Shown in pieces: positions 47,880 to 61,700 of a stretch of DNA of 64,000 bases (its first letter is position 1; every line of letters starts with the position of its first letter). This stretch comes from Inia geoffrensis (lineage: Eukaryota > Chordata > Mammalia > Artiodactyla > Iniidae). Under the pieces are notes generated by a model. That model ran no database searches and was not told the DNA's origin. It saw only the letters and a list, made by a program, of their open reading frames with translations. The stretch spans positions 248,001 to 312,000 of the forward strand of contig JAZAQT010000027.1 in NCBI GenBank assembly GCA_036417435.1, read 5' to 3'. The position numbers were made by a program, and so were the translations under genes.

Positions 47880-50800
47880 GGTGAGGGTAAAGTTTCGGGT
47901 GAGTGTCATGGTTAGGTTTCAGGTTAGGGTTAGGGTTAGGGAATGGAGAGGCATTAGGGTACAGGTTAGGGTACCGCTGCGGTTTAGTGTTAGCATACGT
48001 GTGAGGGCACAAGTTAGTCTTGGTGACCTGGTTAAGATTAGGGCACGGGTGAGGGTAAGGCTTCGGGTGAGGGTCAGGGTTAGGATTCGGGTTAGGGTTA
48101 GGGTTCGGGAATGGAGAGGGATTAGGGTACAGGTTAGGGTACGACAATGCTTAAGGGTTAGCGTAAGTGTGAGGGCACGAGTTAGTGTTGGTGTACTGGT
48201 TAAGACAAAGCACCGATGAGGGTAAGGCCTCAGAAAAGGGTCATGTTCAGGGTTTCGCTTAGGGTTAGGGTTAGGGAATGCGGAGGGATTAGGGTACAGG
48301 ATAGGGTATGACAATGCTTAAGGGTTAGCGTACGTTTGAGGGCATGAGTTAGTGATTGTGTACTGGTTAAAGTTAGGGCATTGGTTAGGGTAGAGCATTG
48401 GAAGTGGGTCAGGTTTAGGGATGGGGTTAGGGTTAGGGTTAAGGAATGGGGAGGGATTAGGGTACAATTTAGGGTACGACAACGCTTAAGGTTTAGCATA
48501 CGTGTGAGGGCACGAGTTAGTGTTGGTGTCCTGGTTAAGATTAGGGCATGGTTGAGGGTAAGGCTTCGGGTGAGGGTCAGGGTTAGGATTCGGTTTAGGG
48601 TTAGGGTTAGGGAATGGAGAGGGATTAGGGTACAGTTTAGGGTATGACAACGAATAAGGGTTAGTGTACGTGTGAGGGCACGAGTTAGTGTTGGTGTCCT
48701 GGTTAAGATTAGGGCACGGGTGAGGGTAAGGTTTCGGGTGAGGGTCAGGGATAGAATTCGGGTTAGGGTTAGGGTTAGGGAATGGGGAGATATTAGGGCA
48801 GTGTTTAGGGTACCACAACCCTTAAGGTTTAGCGTACGTGTGAGGTCACTAGTTAGTGTTAGTGTACTGCGTAGGATTAGGGCACGGGTGAGGCTAAGGC
48901 ATCGGAAGAGGGTCACGTTAAGGTTTAGGGTTAGGGTTAGGGAATGGGGATTGATTAGGGTACAGGTTAGGGTACTGCAATGGCTTAGGGTTAGCGTACG
49001 TTAGAGGGCATGGGTTAGTGTTGATGTACTGGTTAAAATTAGGACACGGGTGAGGGTAAAGTTTCGGGTGAGTGTCATGGTTAGGTTTCAGGTTAGGGTT
49101 AGGGTTAGGGAATGGAGAGGGATTAGGGTACAGGTTAGGGTACCACTGCGGTTTAGTGATAGCGTACGTGTGAGGGCACGAGTTAATCTTGGTGTCCTGG
49201 TTAAGTTTAGGGCACGGGCGAGGGTAAGGCTTCGGGTGAGGGTCAGGGTTAGGATTCGGGTTAGGGTTAGGGTTAGGGAATGGAGAGGGATTAGGGTACA
49301 TGTTAGGGTACGACAATGCTTAAGGGTTAGCGTAAGTGTGAGGGCACGAGTTAGTGTTGGTGTACTGGTTAAGACAAGGGCACCGATGAGGGAAAGGCCT
49401 CGGAAAAGGGTCACGTTCAGGGTTTCGCTTAGGGTTAGGGTTAGGGAATGGGGAGGCAATAGGGTACAGGATAGGGTACGTCAATGCTTAAGGGTTAGCG
49501 TACGTTTGAGGGCATGAGTTAGTGTTTGTGTACTGGTTAAGATTAGGGCATTGGTTAGGGTAGGGCATCGGAAGTGGGTCAGTTTTAGGGATGGGGTTAG
49601 GGTTAGGGTTAAGGAATGGGGAGGGATTATGGTACAATTTAGGGTACGACAACGCTTAAGGTTTAGCGTACGTGTGAGGGCACGAGTTAGTGTTGGTGTC
49701 CTGGTTAAGATTAGGGCACGGGTGAGGGTAAGGCTTCGGGTGAGGGTCAGGGTTAGGATTCGGGTTAGGGTTAGGGTTAAGGAATGCAGATGGATTAGGG
49801 TACAGCTTAGGGTACGACAGTGCTTAAGGGTTAGCGTTCGTGTGAGGGCAAAGGTTAGTGTTAGTGTCCTGGTTAAGATTAGGGCACGGGTGAGGGTAAG
49901 GCTTCAGGTGAGGGTCAGGGTTAGGATTCGGGTTAGGGTTAGAGTCAGGAAATGGGGAGGGATTAGGGTACAGTTTAGGGTACGACAACGATTAAGGGTT
50001 AGCGTACGTGTGAGGGAACGAGTTAGTGTTGGTGTCCTGGTTAAGATTAGGGCACGGGTGAGGGTAAGGTTTCGGGTGAGCGTCAGGGATAGAATTCGGG
50101 TTAGGGTTAGGGAATGGGGAGATATTAGGGCACAGTTTAGGGTACCACAACGCTTAAGGTTTAGCGTACGTGTGAGGTCACAAGTTAGTGTTAGTGTACT
50201 GCTTACGATTAGGGCACGGGTGAGGCTAAGGCCTCGGAAGAGGGTCACGTTAAGGGTTAGGTTTAGGGTTAGGGTTAGGGAATGGGGATTGATTAGGGTA
50301 CAAGTTAGGGTACGGAAATAGCTTAGGGTTAGCGTACGTTAGACGGCATGGGTTAGTGTTGATGTACTGGTTAAAATTAGGACACGGGTGAGGGTAAAGT
50401 TTCGGGTGAGTGTCATGGTTAGGTTTCAGGTTAGGGTTAGGGTTAGGGAATGGAGAGGGATTAGGGTACAGGTTAGGGTACCGCTGCGGTTTAGTGTTAG
50501 CGTACGTGTGAGGGCACGAGTTAGTCTTGATGTCCTGGTTAAAATTAGGGCACGGGTGAGGGTAAGGCTTCGGGTGAGGGTCAGGTTTAGGATTCGGGTT
50601 AGGGTTAGGGTTAGGGAATGGAGAGGGATTAGGGTACATGTTAGTGTACGACAATGCTTAAGTGTTACCGTAAGTGTGAGGGCACGAGTTAGTGCTGGTG
50701 TAGTGGTTAAGACAAAGGCACCGATGAGGGTAAGGCCTCGGAAAAGGGTCACATTCAGGGTTTCGCTTAGGGTTAGGGTTAGGGAATGGGGAGGGATTAG

Positions 50801-53800
50801 GGTACAGGATAGGGTACGATAATGCTTAAGGGTTAGCGTACGTTTGAGGGCATGAGTTAGTGTTTGTGTACTGGTTAAGGTTAGGGCATTGGTTAGGGTA
50901 GGGCATCGGAAGTGGGTCAGGTTTAGGGATGGGGTTAGCGTTAGGGTTAAGGAATGGGGAGGGATTAGGGTACAGTTTAGGGTACGACAACACTTAAGGT
51001 TTAGTGTACGTGTGAGGGCACGAGTTAGTGTTGGTGTCCTGGTTAAGATTAGGGCACGGATGAGGGTAAGGCTTCGGGTGAGGGTCAGGGTTAGGATTCG
51101 GTTTAGGCTTAGGGTTAAGGAATGCAGAGGGATTAGGGTACAGCTTAGGGTATGACAGTGCTTAAGGGTTAGCGTTCGTGTGAGGGCAAGGGTTAGTGTT
51201 AGTGTCCTGGTTAAGATTAGGGCACGGGTGAGGGTAAGGATTCAGGTGAGGGTCAGGGTTAGGATTCGGGTTAGGGTTAGGGTTAGGGAATGGGGAGGGA
51301 TTAGGGTACAATTTAGGGTACGACAACGCTTAAGGTTTAGCGTACGTGTGAGGTCACTAGTTAGTGTTAGTGTACTGCTTACGATTAGGGCACGGGTGAG
51401 GGTAAGGCCTCGGAAGATGGTCACGTTAAGGGTTAGGGTTAGGGTTAGGGTTAGGGAATGGAGATTGATTAGTGTACAGGTTAGGGTACGGCAATGGCTT
51501 AGGGTTAGCGTACGTTAGAGGGCATGGGTTAGTGTTGATGTACTGGTTAAAATTAGGACACGGGTGAGGGTAAAGTTTCGGGTGAGTGTCATGGTTATGT
51601 TTCAGGTTAGGGTTAGGGTTAGGGAATGGAGAGGGATTAGGGTACAGGTTAGGGTACCGCTGCGGTTTAGTGTTAGCGTACGTGTGAGGGCACGAGTTAG
51701 TCTTGGTGTCCTGGTTAAGATTAGGGCACGGGTGAGGGTAAGGCTTCGGGTGAGGGTCAGGGTTAGGATTCGGGTTATGGTTAGGGTTAGGGAATGGAGA
51801 GGGATTAGGGTACATGTTAGTGTACGACAATGCTTAAGTGTTAGCGTAAGTGTGAGAGCACGAGTTAGTGTTGGTGTACTGGTTAATACAAGGGCACCGA
51901 TGAGGGTAAGGCCTCGGAAAAGGGTCACGTTCAGGGTTTTGCTTAGGGTTAGGGTTAGGGAATGGGGAGGGATTAGGGTACAGGATAGGGTACGACAATG
52001 CTTAAGGGTTAGCGTACGTTTGAGGGCATGAGTTAGTCTTTCTGTACTGGTTGAGGTTAGGGCATTGGTTAGGGTAGGGCATCGGAAGTGGGTCAGGTTT
52101 AGGGATGGGGTTAGGGTTAGGGTTAAGGAATGGGGAGGGATTAGGGTACAATTTAGGGTACGACAACGCTTAAGGTTTAGCGTACGTGTGAGGGCACGAG
52201 TTAGTGTTGGTGTCCTCGTTAAGATTAGGGCATGGGTGAGGGTAAGGCTACGGGTGAGGGTCAGGGTTAGGATTCGTGTTAGGGTTAGGGTTAAGGAATG
52301 CAGAGGGATTAGGGTACAGCTTAGGGTACGACAGTGCTTAAGGGTTAGCGTTCGTGTGAGGGCAAGGGTTAGTGTTAGTGTCCTGGTTAAGATTAGGGCA
52401 CTGGTGAGGGTAAGGATTCAGGTGAGGGTCAGGGTTAGGATTCGGGTTAGAGTTAGGGTTAGGGAATGGGGAGGGATTAGGGTACAGTTTAGGGTACGAC
52501 AACGATTAAGGGTTAGCGTACGTGTGAGGGCACGAGTTAGTGTGGGTGTCCTGGTTAAGATTAGGGCACGCGTGAGGGTAAGGTTTCGGGTGAGGGTCAG
52601 GGATAGAATTCGGGTTAGGGTTAGGGTTAGGGAATGGGGGGATATTAGGGCACAGTTTAGGGTACCACAACGCTTAAGGTTTAGCGTACGTGTGAGGTCA
52701 CTAGTTAGTGTTAGTGTACTGCTTACGATTAGGGCACGGGTGAGTGTAAGGCCTCGGAAGAGGGTCACGTTAAGGGTTAGGGTTAGGGTTAGGGTTAGGG
52801 AATGGGGATTGATTAGGGTACAGGTTAGGGTACGGCAATGGCTTAGGGTTAGCGTACGTTAGAGGGCATGGGTTAGTGTTGATGTACTGGTTAAAATTAG
52901 GACACGGGTGAGGGTAAAGTTTCGGGTGAGTGTCATGGTTAGGTTTCAGGTTAGGGTTAGGGTTAGGGAATGGAGAGGGATTAGGGTACAGGTTAGGGTA
53001 CCGCTGCGGTTTAGTGTTAGCATACGTGTGAGGGCACAAGTTAGTCTTGGTGACCTGGTTAAGATTAGGGCACGGGTGAGGGTAAGGCTTCGGGTGAGGG
53101 TCAGGGTTAGGATTCGGGTTAGGGTTAGGGTTAGGGAATGGAGAGGGATTAGGGTACAGGTTAGGGTACGACAATGCTTAAGGGTTAGCGTAAGTGTGAG
53201 GGCACGAGTTAGTGTTGGTGTACTGGTTAAGACAAAGCACCGATGAGGGTAAGGCCTCAGAAAAGGGTCATGTTCAGGGTTTCGCTTAGGGTTAGGGTTA
53301 GGGAATGCGGAGGGATTAGGGTACAGGATAGGGTATGACAATGCTTAAGGGTTAGCGTACGTTTGAGGGCATGAGTTAGTGATTGTGTACTGGTTAAAGT
53401 TAGGGCATTGGTTAGGGTAGAGCATTGGAAGTGGGTCAGGTTTAGGGATGGGGTTAGGGTTAGGGTTAAGGAATGGGGAGGGATTAGGGTACAATTTAGG
53501 GTACGACAACGCTTAAGGTTTAGCATACGTGTGAGGGCACGAGTTAGTGTTGGTGTCCTGGTTAAGATTAGGGCACGGGTGAGGGTAAGGCTTCGGGTGA
53601 GGGTCAGGGTTAGGATTCGGTTTAGGGTTAGGGTTAGGGAATGGAGAGGGATTAGGGTACAGTTTAGGGTATGACAACGAATAAGGGTTAGTGTACGTGT
53701 GAGGGCACGAGTTAGTGTTGGTGTTCTGGTTAAGATTAGGGCACGGGTGAGGGTAAGGTTTCGGGTGAGGGTCAGGGATAGAATTCGGGTTAGGGTTAGG

Positions 53801-56320
53801 GTTAGGGAATGGGGAGATATTAGGGCAGTGTTTAGGGTACCACAACCCTTAAGGTTTAGCGTACGTGTGAGGTCACTAGTTAGTGTTAGTGTACTGCGTA
53901 GGATTAGGGCACGGGTGAGGCTAAGGCCTCGGAAGAGGGTCACGTTAAGGTTTAGGGTTAGGGTTAGGGAATGGGGATTGATTAGGGTACAGGTTAGGGT
54001 ACGGCAATGGCTTAGGGTTAGCGTACGTTAGAGGGCATGGGTTAGTGTTGATGTACTGGTTAAAATTAGGACACGGGTGAGGGTAATGTTTCGGGTGAGT
54101 GTCATGGTTAGGTTTCAGGTTAGGGTTAGGGTTAGGGAATGGAGAGGGATTAGGGTACAGGTTAGGGTACCACTGCGGTTTAGTGATAGCGTACGTGTGA
54201 GGGCACGAGTTAATCTTGGTGTCCTGGTTAAGTTTAGGGCACGGGCGAGGGTAAGGCTTCGGGTGAGGGTCAGGGTTAGGATTCGGGTTAGGGTTAGGGT
54301 TAGGGAATGGAGAGGGATTAGGGTATATGTTAGGGTACGACAATGCTTAAGGGTTAGCGTAAGTGTGAGGGCACGAGTTAGTGTTGGTGTACTGGTTAAG
54401 ACAAGGGCACCGATGAGGGAAAGGCCTCGGAAAAGGGTCACGTTCAGGGTTTCGCTTAGGGTTAGGGTTAGGGAATGGGGAGGCAATAGGGTACAGGATA
54501 GGGTACGTCAATGCTTAAGGGTTAGCGTACGTTTGAGGGCATGAGTTAGTGTTTGTGTACTGGTTAAGATTAGGGCATTGGTTAGGGTAAGGCATCGGAA
54601 GTGGGTCAGTTTTAGGGATGGGGTTAGGGTTAGGGTTAAGGAATGGGGAGGGATTATTGTACAATTTAGGGTACGACAACGCTTAAGGTTTAGCGTACGT
54701 GTGAGGGCACGAGTTAGTGTTGGTGTCCTGGTTAAGATTAGGGCACGGGTGAGGGTAAGGCTTCGGGTGAGGGTCAGGGTTAGGATTCGGGTTAGGGTTA
54801 GGGTTAAGGAATGCAGATGGATTAGGGTACAGCTTAGGGTACGACAGTGCTTAAGGGTTAGCGTTCGTGTGAGGGCAAAGGTTAGTGTTAGTGTCCTGGT
54901 TAAGATTAGGGCACGGGTGAGGGTAAGGCTTCAGGTGAGGGTCAGGGTTAGGATTCGGGTTAGGGTTAGAGTCAGGAAATGGGGAGGGATTAGGGTACAG
55001 TTTAGGGTACGACAACGATTAAGGGTTAGCGTACGTGTGAGGGCACGAGTTAGTGTTGGTGTCCTGGTTAAGATTAGGGCACGGGTGAGGGTAAGGTTTC
55101 GGGTGAGCGTCAGGGATAGAATTCGGGTTAGGGTTAGGGTTAGGGAATGGGGAGATATTAGGGCACAGTTTAGGGTACCACAACGCTTAAGGTTTAGCGT
55201 ACGTGTGAGGTCACAAGTTAGTGTTAGTGTACTGCTTACGATTAGGGCACGGGTGAGGCTAAGGCCTCGGAAGAGGGTCACGTTAAGGGTTAGGTTTAGG
55301 GTTAGGGTTAGGGAATGGGGATTGATTAGGGTACAAGTTAGGGTACGGAAATAGCTTAGGGTTAGCGTACGTTAGACGGCATGGGTTAGTGTTGATGTAC
55401 TGGTTAAAATTAGGACACGGGTGAGGGTAAAGTTTCGGGTGAGTGTCATGGTTAGGTTTCAGGTTAGGGTTAGGGTTAGGGAATGGAGAGGGATTAGGGT
55501 ACAGGTTAGGGTACCGCTGCGGTTTAGTGTTAGCGTACGTGTGAGGGCACGAGTTAGTCTTGGTGTCCTGGTTAAAATTAGGGCACGGGTGAGGGTAAGG
55601 CTTCGGGTGAGGGTCAGGTTTAGGATTCGGGTTAGGGTTAGGGTTAGGGAATGGAGAGGGATTAGGGTACATGTTAGTGTACGACAATGCTTAAGTGTTA
55701 CCGTAAGTGTGAGGGCACGAGTTAGTGCTGGTGTAGTGGTTAAGACAAAGGCACCGATGAGGGTAAGACCTCGGAAAAGGGTCACATTCAGGGTTTCGCT
55801 TAGGGTTAGGGTTAGGGAATGGGGAGGGATTAGGGTACAGGATAGGGTACGATAATGCTTAAGGGTTAGCGTACGTTTGAGGGCATGAGTTAGTGTTTGT
55901 GTACTGGTTAAGGTTAGGGCATTGGTTAGGGTAGGGCATCGGAAGTGGGTCAGGTTTAGGGATGGGGTTAGCGTTAGGGTTAAGGAATGGGGAGGGATTA
56001 GGGTACAGTTTAGGGTACGACAACACTTAAGGTTTAGTGTACGTGTGAGGGCACGAGTTAGTGTTGGTGTCCTGGTTAAGATTAGGGCACGGATGAGGGT
56101 AAGGCTTCGGGTGAGGGTCAGGGTTAGGATTCGGTTTAGGCTTAGGGTTAAGGAATGCAGAGGGATTAGGGTACAGCTTAGGGTATGACAGTGCTTAAGG
56201 GTTAGCGTTCGTGTGAGGGCAAGGGTTAGTGTTAGTGTCCTGGTTAAGATTAGGGCACGGGTGAGGGTAAGGATTCAGGTGAGGGTCAGGGTTAGGATTC
56301 GTGTTAGGGTTAGGGTTAGG
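47880..56320 (+). repeat. 5,027-bp-offset duplication (30-monomer super-unit)
   Basis: 47,881/52,908, 48,381/53,408, 49,050/54,077 and 49,551/54,578 are 5,027 bp apart, with only scattered differences between copies. After a 6-bp indel the offset becomes 5,033 (50,388/55,421). Correspondence ends near 51,290/56,320. Each super-unit is itself two 15-monomer units (8+7, about 2,513 bp). Confidence 0.85.
52774..52800 (+). other. Representative G-quadruplex motif (five GGG runs)
   Basis: Five GGG runs separated by TTA, starting at 52,774, 52,780, 52,786, 52,792 and 52,798. This is the canonical telomeric quadruplex-forming arrangement. Equivalent 3-5-run cores precede the gaatgggga segment of most 168-bp monomers in satellite B, for example near 37,331-37,371. 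Confidence 0.7.
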
Positions 56321-58775
56321 GAATGGGGAGATATTAGGGCACAGTTTAGGGTACCACAACGCTTAAGGTTTAGCGTACGTGTGAGGTCACTAGTTAGTGT
56401 TAGTGTACTGCTTACGATTAGGGCACGGGTGAGTGTAAGGCCTCGGAAGAGGGTCACGTTAAGGGTTAGGGTTAGGGTTAGGGTTAGGGAATGGGGATTG
56501 ATTAGGGTACAGGTTAGGGTACGGCAATGGCTTAGGGTTAGCGTACGTTAGAGGGCATGGGTTAGTGTTGATGTACTGGTTAAAATTAGGACACGGGTGA
56601 GGGTAAAGTTTCGGGTGAGTGTCATGGTTAGGTTTCAGGTTAGGGTTAGGGTTAGGGAATGGAGAGGGATTAGGGTACAGGTTAGGGTACCGCTGCGGTT
56701 TAGTGTTAGCGTACGTGTGAGGGCACGAGTTAGTCTTGGTGTCCTGGTTAAGATTAGGGCACGGGTGAGGGTAAGGCTTCGGGTGAGGGTCAGGGTTAGG
56801 ATTCGGGTTAGGGTTAGGGTTAGGGAATTGAGAGTGATTAGGGTACATGTTAGGATACGACCATGCTTAAGGGTTAGCGTAAGTGTGAGGGCACGAGTTA
56901 GTGTTGGTGTACTGGTTAAGACAAGGGCACCGATGAGGGTAAGGCCTCGGAAAAGGGTCACATTCAGGGTTTCGCTTAGGGTTAGGGTTAGGGAATGGGG
57001 AGGCATTAGGGTACAGGATAGGGTACGACAATGCTTAAGGGTTAGCGTACGTTTGAGGGCATGAGTTAGTGTTTGTGTACTGGTTAAGATTAGGGCATTG
57101 GTTAGGGTAGGGCATCGGAAGTGGGTCAGTTTTAGGGATGGGGTTAGGGTTAGGGTTAAGGAATGGGGAGGGATTAGGGTACAATTTAGGGTACGACAAC
57201 GCTTAAGGTTTAGCGTACGTGCGAGGGCACAAGTTAGTGTTGGTGTCCGTTTAAGATTAGGGCACGGGTGAGGGTAAAGCTTCGGGTGAGGTTCAGGGTT
57301 AGGATTCGGGTTAGGGTTAGGGTTAAGGAATGCAGATGGATTAGGGTACAGCTTAGGGTACGACAGTGCTTAAGGGTTAGCGTTCGTGTGAGGGCAAAGG
57401 TTAGTGTTAGTGTCCTGGTTAAGATTAGGGCACGGGTGAGGGTAAGGCTTCAGGTGAGGGTCAGGGTTAGGATTCGGGTTAGGGTTAGGGTTAGGGAATG
57501 GGGAGGGATTAGGGTACAGTTTAGGGTACGACAACGATTAAGGGTTAGCGTACGTGTGAGGGAACAAGTTAGTGTTGGTGTCCTGGTTAAGATTAGGGAA
57601 CGGGTGAGGGTAAGGTTTCTGGTGAGGGTCAGGGATAGAATTCGGGTTAGGTTTAGGGTTAGGGAATGGGGAGATATTAGGGCACAGTTTAGGGTACCAC
57701 AACGCTTAACGTTTAGCGTACGTGTGAGGTCACTAGTTAGTGTTATTGTACTGCTTACGATTAGGGCACGGGTGAGGGTAAGGCCTCGGAAGAGGGTCAC
57801 GTTAAGGTTAGGGTAATGGTTAGGGTTAGGGAATGGGGATTGATTAGGGTACAGGTTAGGGTACGGCAATGGCTTAGGGTTAGCGTACGTTAGAGGGCAT
57901 GGGTTAGTGTTGATGTACTGATTAAAATTAGGACACGGGTGAGGGTAAAGTTTCGGGTGAGGGTCATGGTTAGGTTTCAGGTTAGGGTTAGGGTTAGGGA
58001 ATGGAGAGTGATTAGGGTACAGGTTAGGGTACCGCTACGGTTTAGTGTTAGCGTACGTGTGAGGGCACGTGTTAGTCTTGGTGTCCTGGTTAAGATTAGG
58101 GAACGGGTGAGGGTAAGGCTTCGGGTGAGGGTCAGGGTTAGGATTCGGGTTAGGGTTAGGGTTAGGGAATGGAGAGGGATTAGGGTACATGTTAGTGTAC
58201 GACAATGCTTAAGTTTTAGCGTAAGTGTGAGGGCACGAGTTAGTGTTGGTGTACTGGTTAAGACAAGGGCACCGATGAGGGTAAGGCCTCGGAAAAGGGT
58301 CACGTTCAGGGTTTCGCTTAGGGTTAGGGTTAGGGAATCGGGAGGGATTAGGGTACAGGATAGGGTACGACAATGCTTAAGGGTTAGCGTACGTTTGAGG
58401 GCATGAGTTAGTCTTGGTGTCCTCGTTAAGATTAGGGCACGGGTGAGGGTAAGGCTTCGGGTGAGGGTCAGGGTTAGGATTCGGGTTAGGGTTAGGGTTA
58501 GGGAATTGAGAGTGATTAGGGTACATGTTAGGGTACGACCATGCTTAAGGGTTAGCGTAAGTGTGAGGGCACGAGTTAGTGTTGGTGTACTGGTTAAGAC
58601 AAGGGCACCGATGAGGGTAAGGCCTCGGAAAAGGGTCACATTCAGGGTTTCGCTTAGGGTTAGGGTTAGGGAATGGGGAGGCATTAGGGTACAGGATAGG
58701 GTACGACAATGCTTAAGGGTTAGCGTACGTTTGAGGGCATGAGTTAGTGTTTGTGTACTGGTTAAGATTAGGGCA

Positions 58776-61700
58776 TTGGTTAGGGTAGGGCATCGGAAGT
58801 GGGTCAGTTTTAGGGATGGGGTTAGGGTTAGGGTTAAGGAATGGGGAGGGATTAGGGTACAATTTAGGGTACGACAACGCTTAAGGTTTAGCGTACGTGC
58901 GAGGGCACAAGTTAGTGTTGGTGTCCTGGTTAAGATTAGGGCACGGGTGAGGGTAAAGCTTCGGGTGAGGGTCAGGGTTAGGATTCGGGTTAGGGTTAGG
59001 GTTAAGGAATGCAGATGGATTAGGGTACAGCTTAGGGTACGACAGTGCTTAAGGGTTAGCGTTCGTGTGAGGGCAAAGGTTAGTGTTAGTGTCCTGGTTA
59101 AGATTAGGGCACGGGTGAGGGTAAGGCTTCAGGTGAGGGTCAGGGTTAGGATTCGGTTTAGGCTTAGGGTTAAGGAATGCAGAGGGATTAGGGTACAGCT
59201 TAGGGTATGACAGTGCTTAAGGGTTAGCGTTCGTGTGAGGGCAAGGGTTAGTGTTAGTGTCCTGGTTAAGATTAGGGCACGGGTGAGGGTAAGGATTCAG
59301 GTGAGGGTCAGGGTTAGGATTCGGGTTAGGGTTAGGGTTAGGGAATGGGGAGGGATTAGGGTACAATTTAGGGTACGACAACGCTTAAGGTTTAGCGTAC
59401 GTGTGAGGTCACTAGTTAGTGTTAGTGTACTGCTTACGATTAGGGCACGGGTGAGGGTAAGGCCTCAGAAGATGGTCACGTTAAGGGTTAGGGTTAGGGT
59501 TAGGGTTAGGGAATGGAGATTGATTAGTGTACAGGTTAGGGTACGGCAATGGCTTAGGGTTAGCGTACGTTAGAGGGCATGGGTTAGTGTTGATGTACTG
59601 GTTAAAATTAGGACACGGGTGAGGGTAAAGTTTCGGGTGAGTGTCATGGTTATGTTTCAGGTTAGGGTTAGGGTTAGGGAATGAAGAGGGATTAGGGTAC
59701 AGGTTAGGGTACCGCTGCGGTTTAGTGTTAGCGTACGTGTGAGGGCACGAGTTAGTCTTGGTGTCCTCGTTGAGATTAGGGCACGGGTGAGGGTAAGGCT
59801 TCGGGTGAGGGTCAGGGTTAGGATTCGGGTTATGGTTAGGGTTAGGGAATGGAGAGGGATTAGGGTACATGTTAGTGTACGACAATGCTTAAGTGTTAGC
59901 GTAAGTGTGAGGGCACGAGTTAGTGTTGGTGGACTGGTTAATACAAGGGCACCGATGAGGGTAAGGCTTCGGAAAAGGGTCACGTTCAGGGTTTCGCTTA
60001 GGGTTAGGGTTAGGGAATGGGGAGGGATTAGGGTACAGGATAGGGTACGACAATGCTTAAGGGTTAGCGTACGTTTGAGGGCATGAGTTAGTCTTTCTGT
60101 ACTGGTTGAGGTTAGGGCATTGGTTAGGGTAGGGCATCGGAAGTGGGTCAGGTTTAGGGATGGGGTTAGGGTTAGGGTTAAGGAATGGGGAGGGATTAGG
60201 GTACAATTTAGGGTACGACAACGCTTAAGGTTTAGCGTACGTGTGAGGGCACGAGTTAGTGTTGGTGTCCTCGTTAAGATTAGGGCATGGGTGAGGGTAA
60301 GGCTACGGGTGAGGGTCAGGGTTAGGATTCGTGTTAGGGTTAGGGTTAAGGAATGCAGAGGGATTAGGGTACAGCTTAGGGTACGACAGTGCTTAAGGGT
60401 TAGCGTTCGTGTGAGGGCAAGGGTTAGTGTTAGTGTCCTGGTTAAGATTAGGGCACTGGTGAGGGTAAGGCTTCAGGTGAGGGTCAGGGTTAGGATTCGG
60501 GTTAGTGTTAGGGTTAGGGAATGGGGAGGGATTAGGGTACAGTTTAGGGTACGACAACGATTAAGGGTTAGCGTACGTGTGAGGGCACGAGTTAGTGTGG
60601 GTGTCCTGGTTAAGATTAGGGCACGGGTGAGGGTAAGGTTTCGGGTGAGGGTCAGGGATAGAATTCGGGTTAGGGTTAGGGTTAGGGAATGGGGAGATAT
60701 TAGGGCACAGTTTAGGGTACCACAACGCTTAAGGTTTAGCGTACGTGTGAGGTCACTAGTTAGTGTTAGTGTACTGCTTACGATTAGGGCACGTGTGAGT
60801 GTAAGGCCTCGGAAGAGGGTCACGTTAAGGGTTAGGGTTAGGGTTAGGGTTAGGGAATGGGGATTGATTAGGGTACAGGTTAGGGTACGGCAATGGCTTA
60901 GGGTTAGCGTACGTTAGAAGGCATGGGTTAGTGTTGATGTACTGGTTAAAATTAGGACACGGGTGAGGGTAAAGTTTCGGGTGAGTGTCATGGTTAGGTT
61001 TCAGGTTAGGGTTAGGGTTAGGGAATGGAGAGGTATTAGGGTACAGGTTAGGGTACCGCTGCGGTTTAGTGTTAGCGTACGTGTGAGGGCACGAGTTAGT
61101 CTTGGTGTCCTGGTTAAGATTAGGGCACGGGTGAGGGTAAGGCTTCGGGTGAGGGTCAGGGTTAGGATTCGGGTTAGGGTTAGGGTTAGGGAATTGAGAG
61201 TGATTAGGGTACATGTTAGGGTACGACCATGCTTAAGGGTTAGCGTAAGTGTGAGGGCACGAGTTAGTGTTGGTGTACTGGTTAAGACAAGGGCACCGAT
61301 GAGGGTAAGGCCTCGGAAAAGGGTCACATTCAGGGTTTCGCTTAGGGTTAGGGTTAGGGAATGGGGAGGCATTAGGGTACAGGATAGGGTACGACAATGC
61401 TTAAGGGTTAGCGTACGTTTGAGGGCATGAGTTAGTGTTTGTGTACTGGTTAAGATTAGGGCATTGGTTAGGGTAGGGCATCGGAAGTGGGTCAGTTTTA
61501 GGGATGGGGTTAGGGTTAGGGTTAAGGAATGGGGAGGGATTAGGGTACAATTTAGGGTACGACAACGCTTAAGGTTTAGCGTACGTGCGAGGGCACAAGT
61601 TAGTGTTGGTGTCCTGGTTAAGATTAGGGCACGGGTGAGGGTAAAGCTTCGGGTGAGGGTCAGGGTTAAGATTCGGGTTAGGGTTACGGTTAAGGAATGC

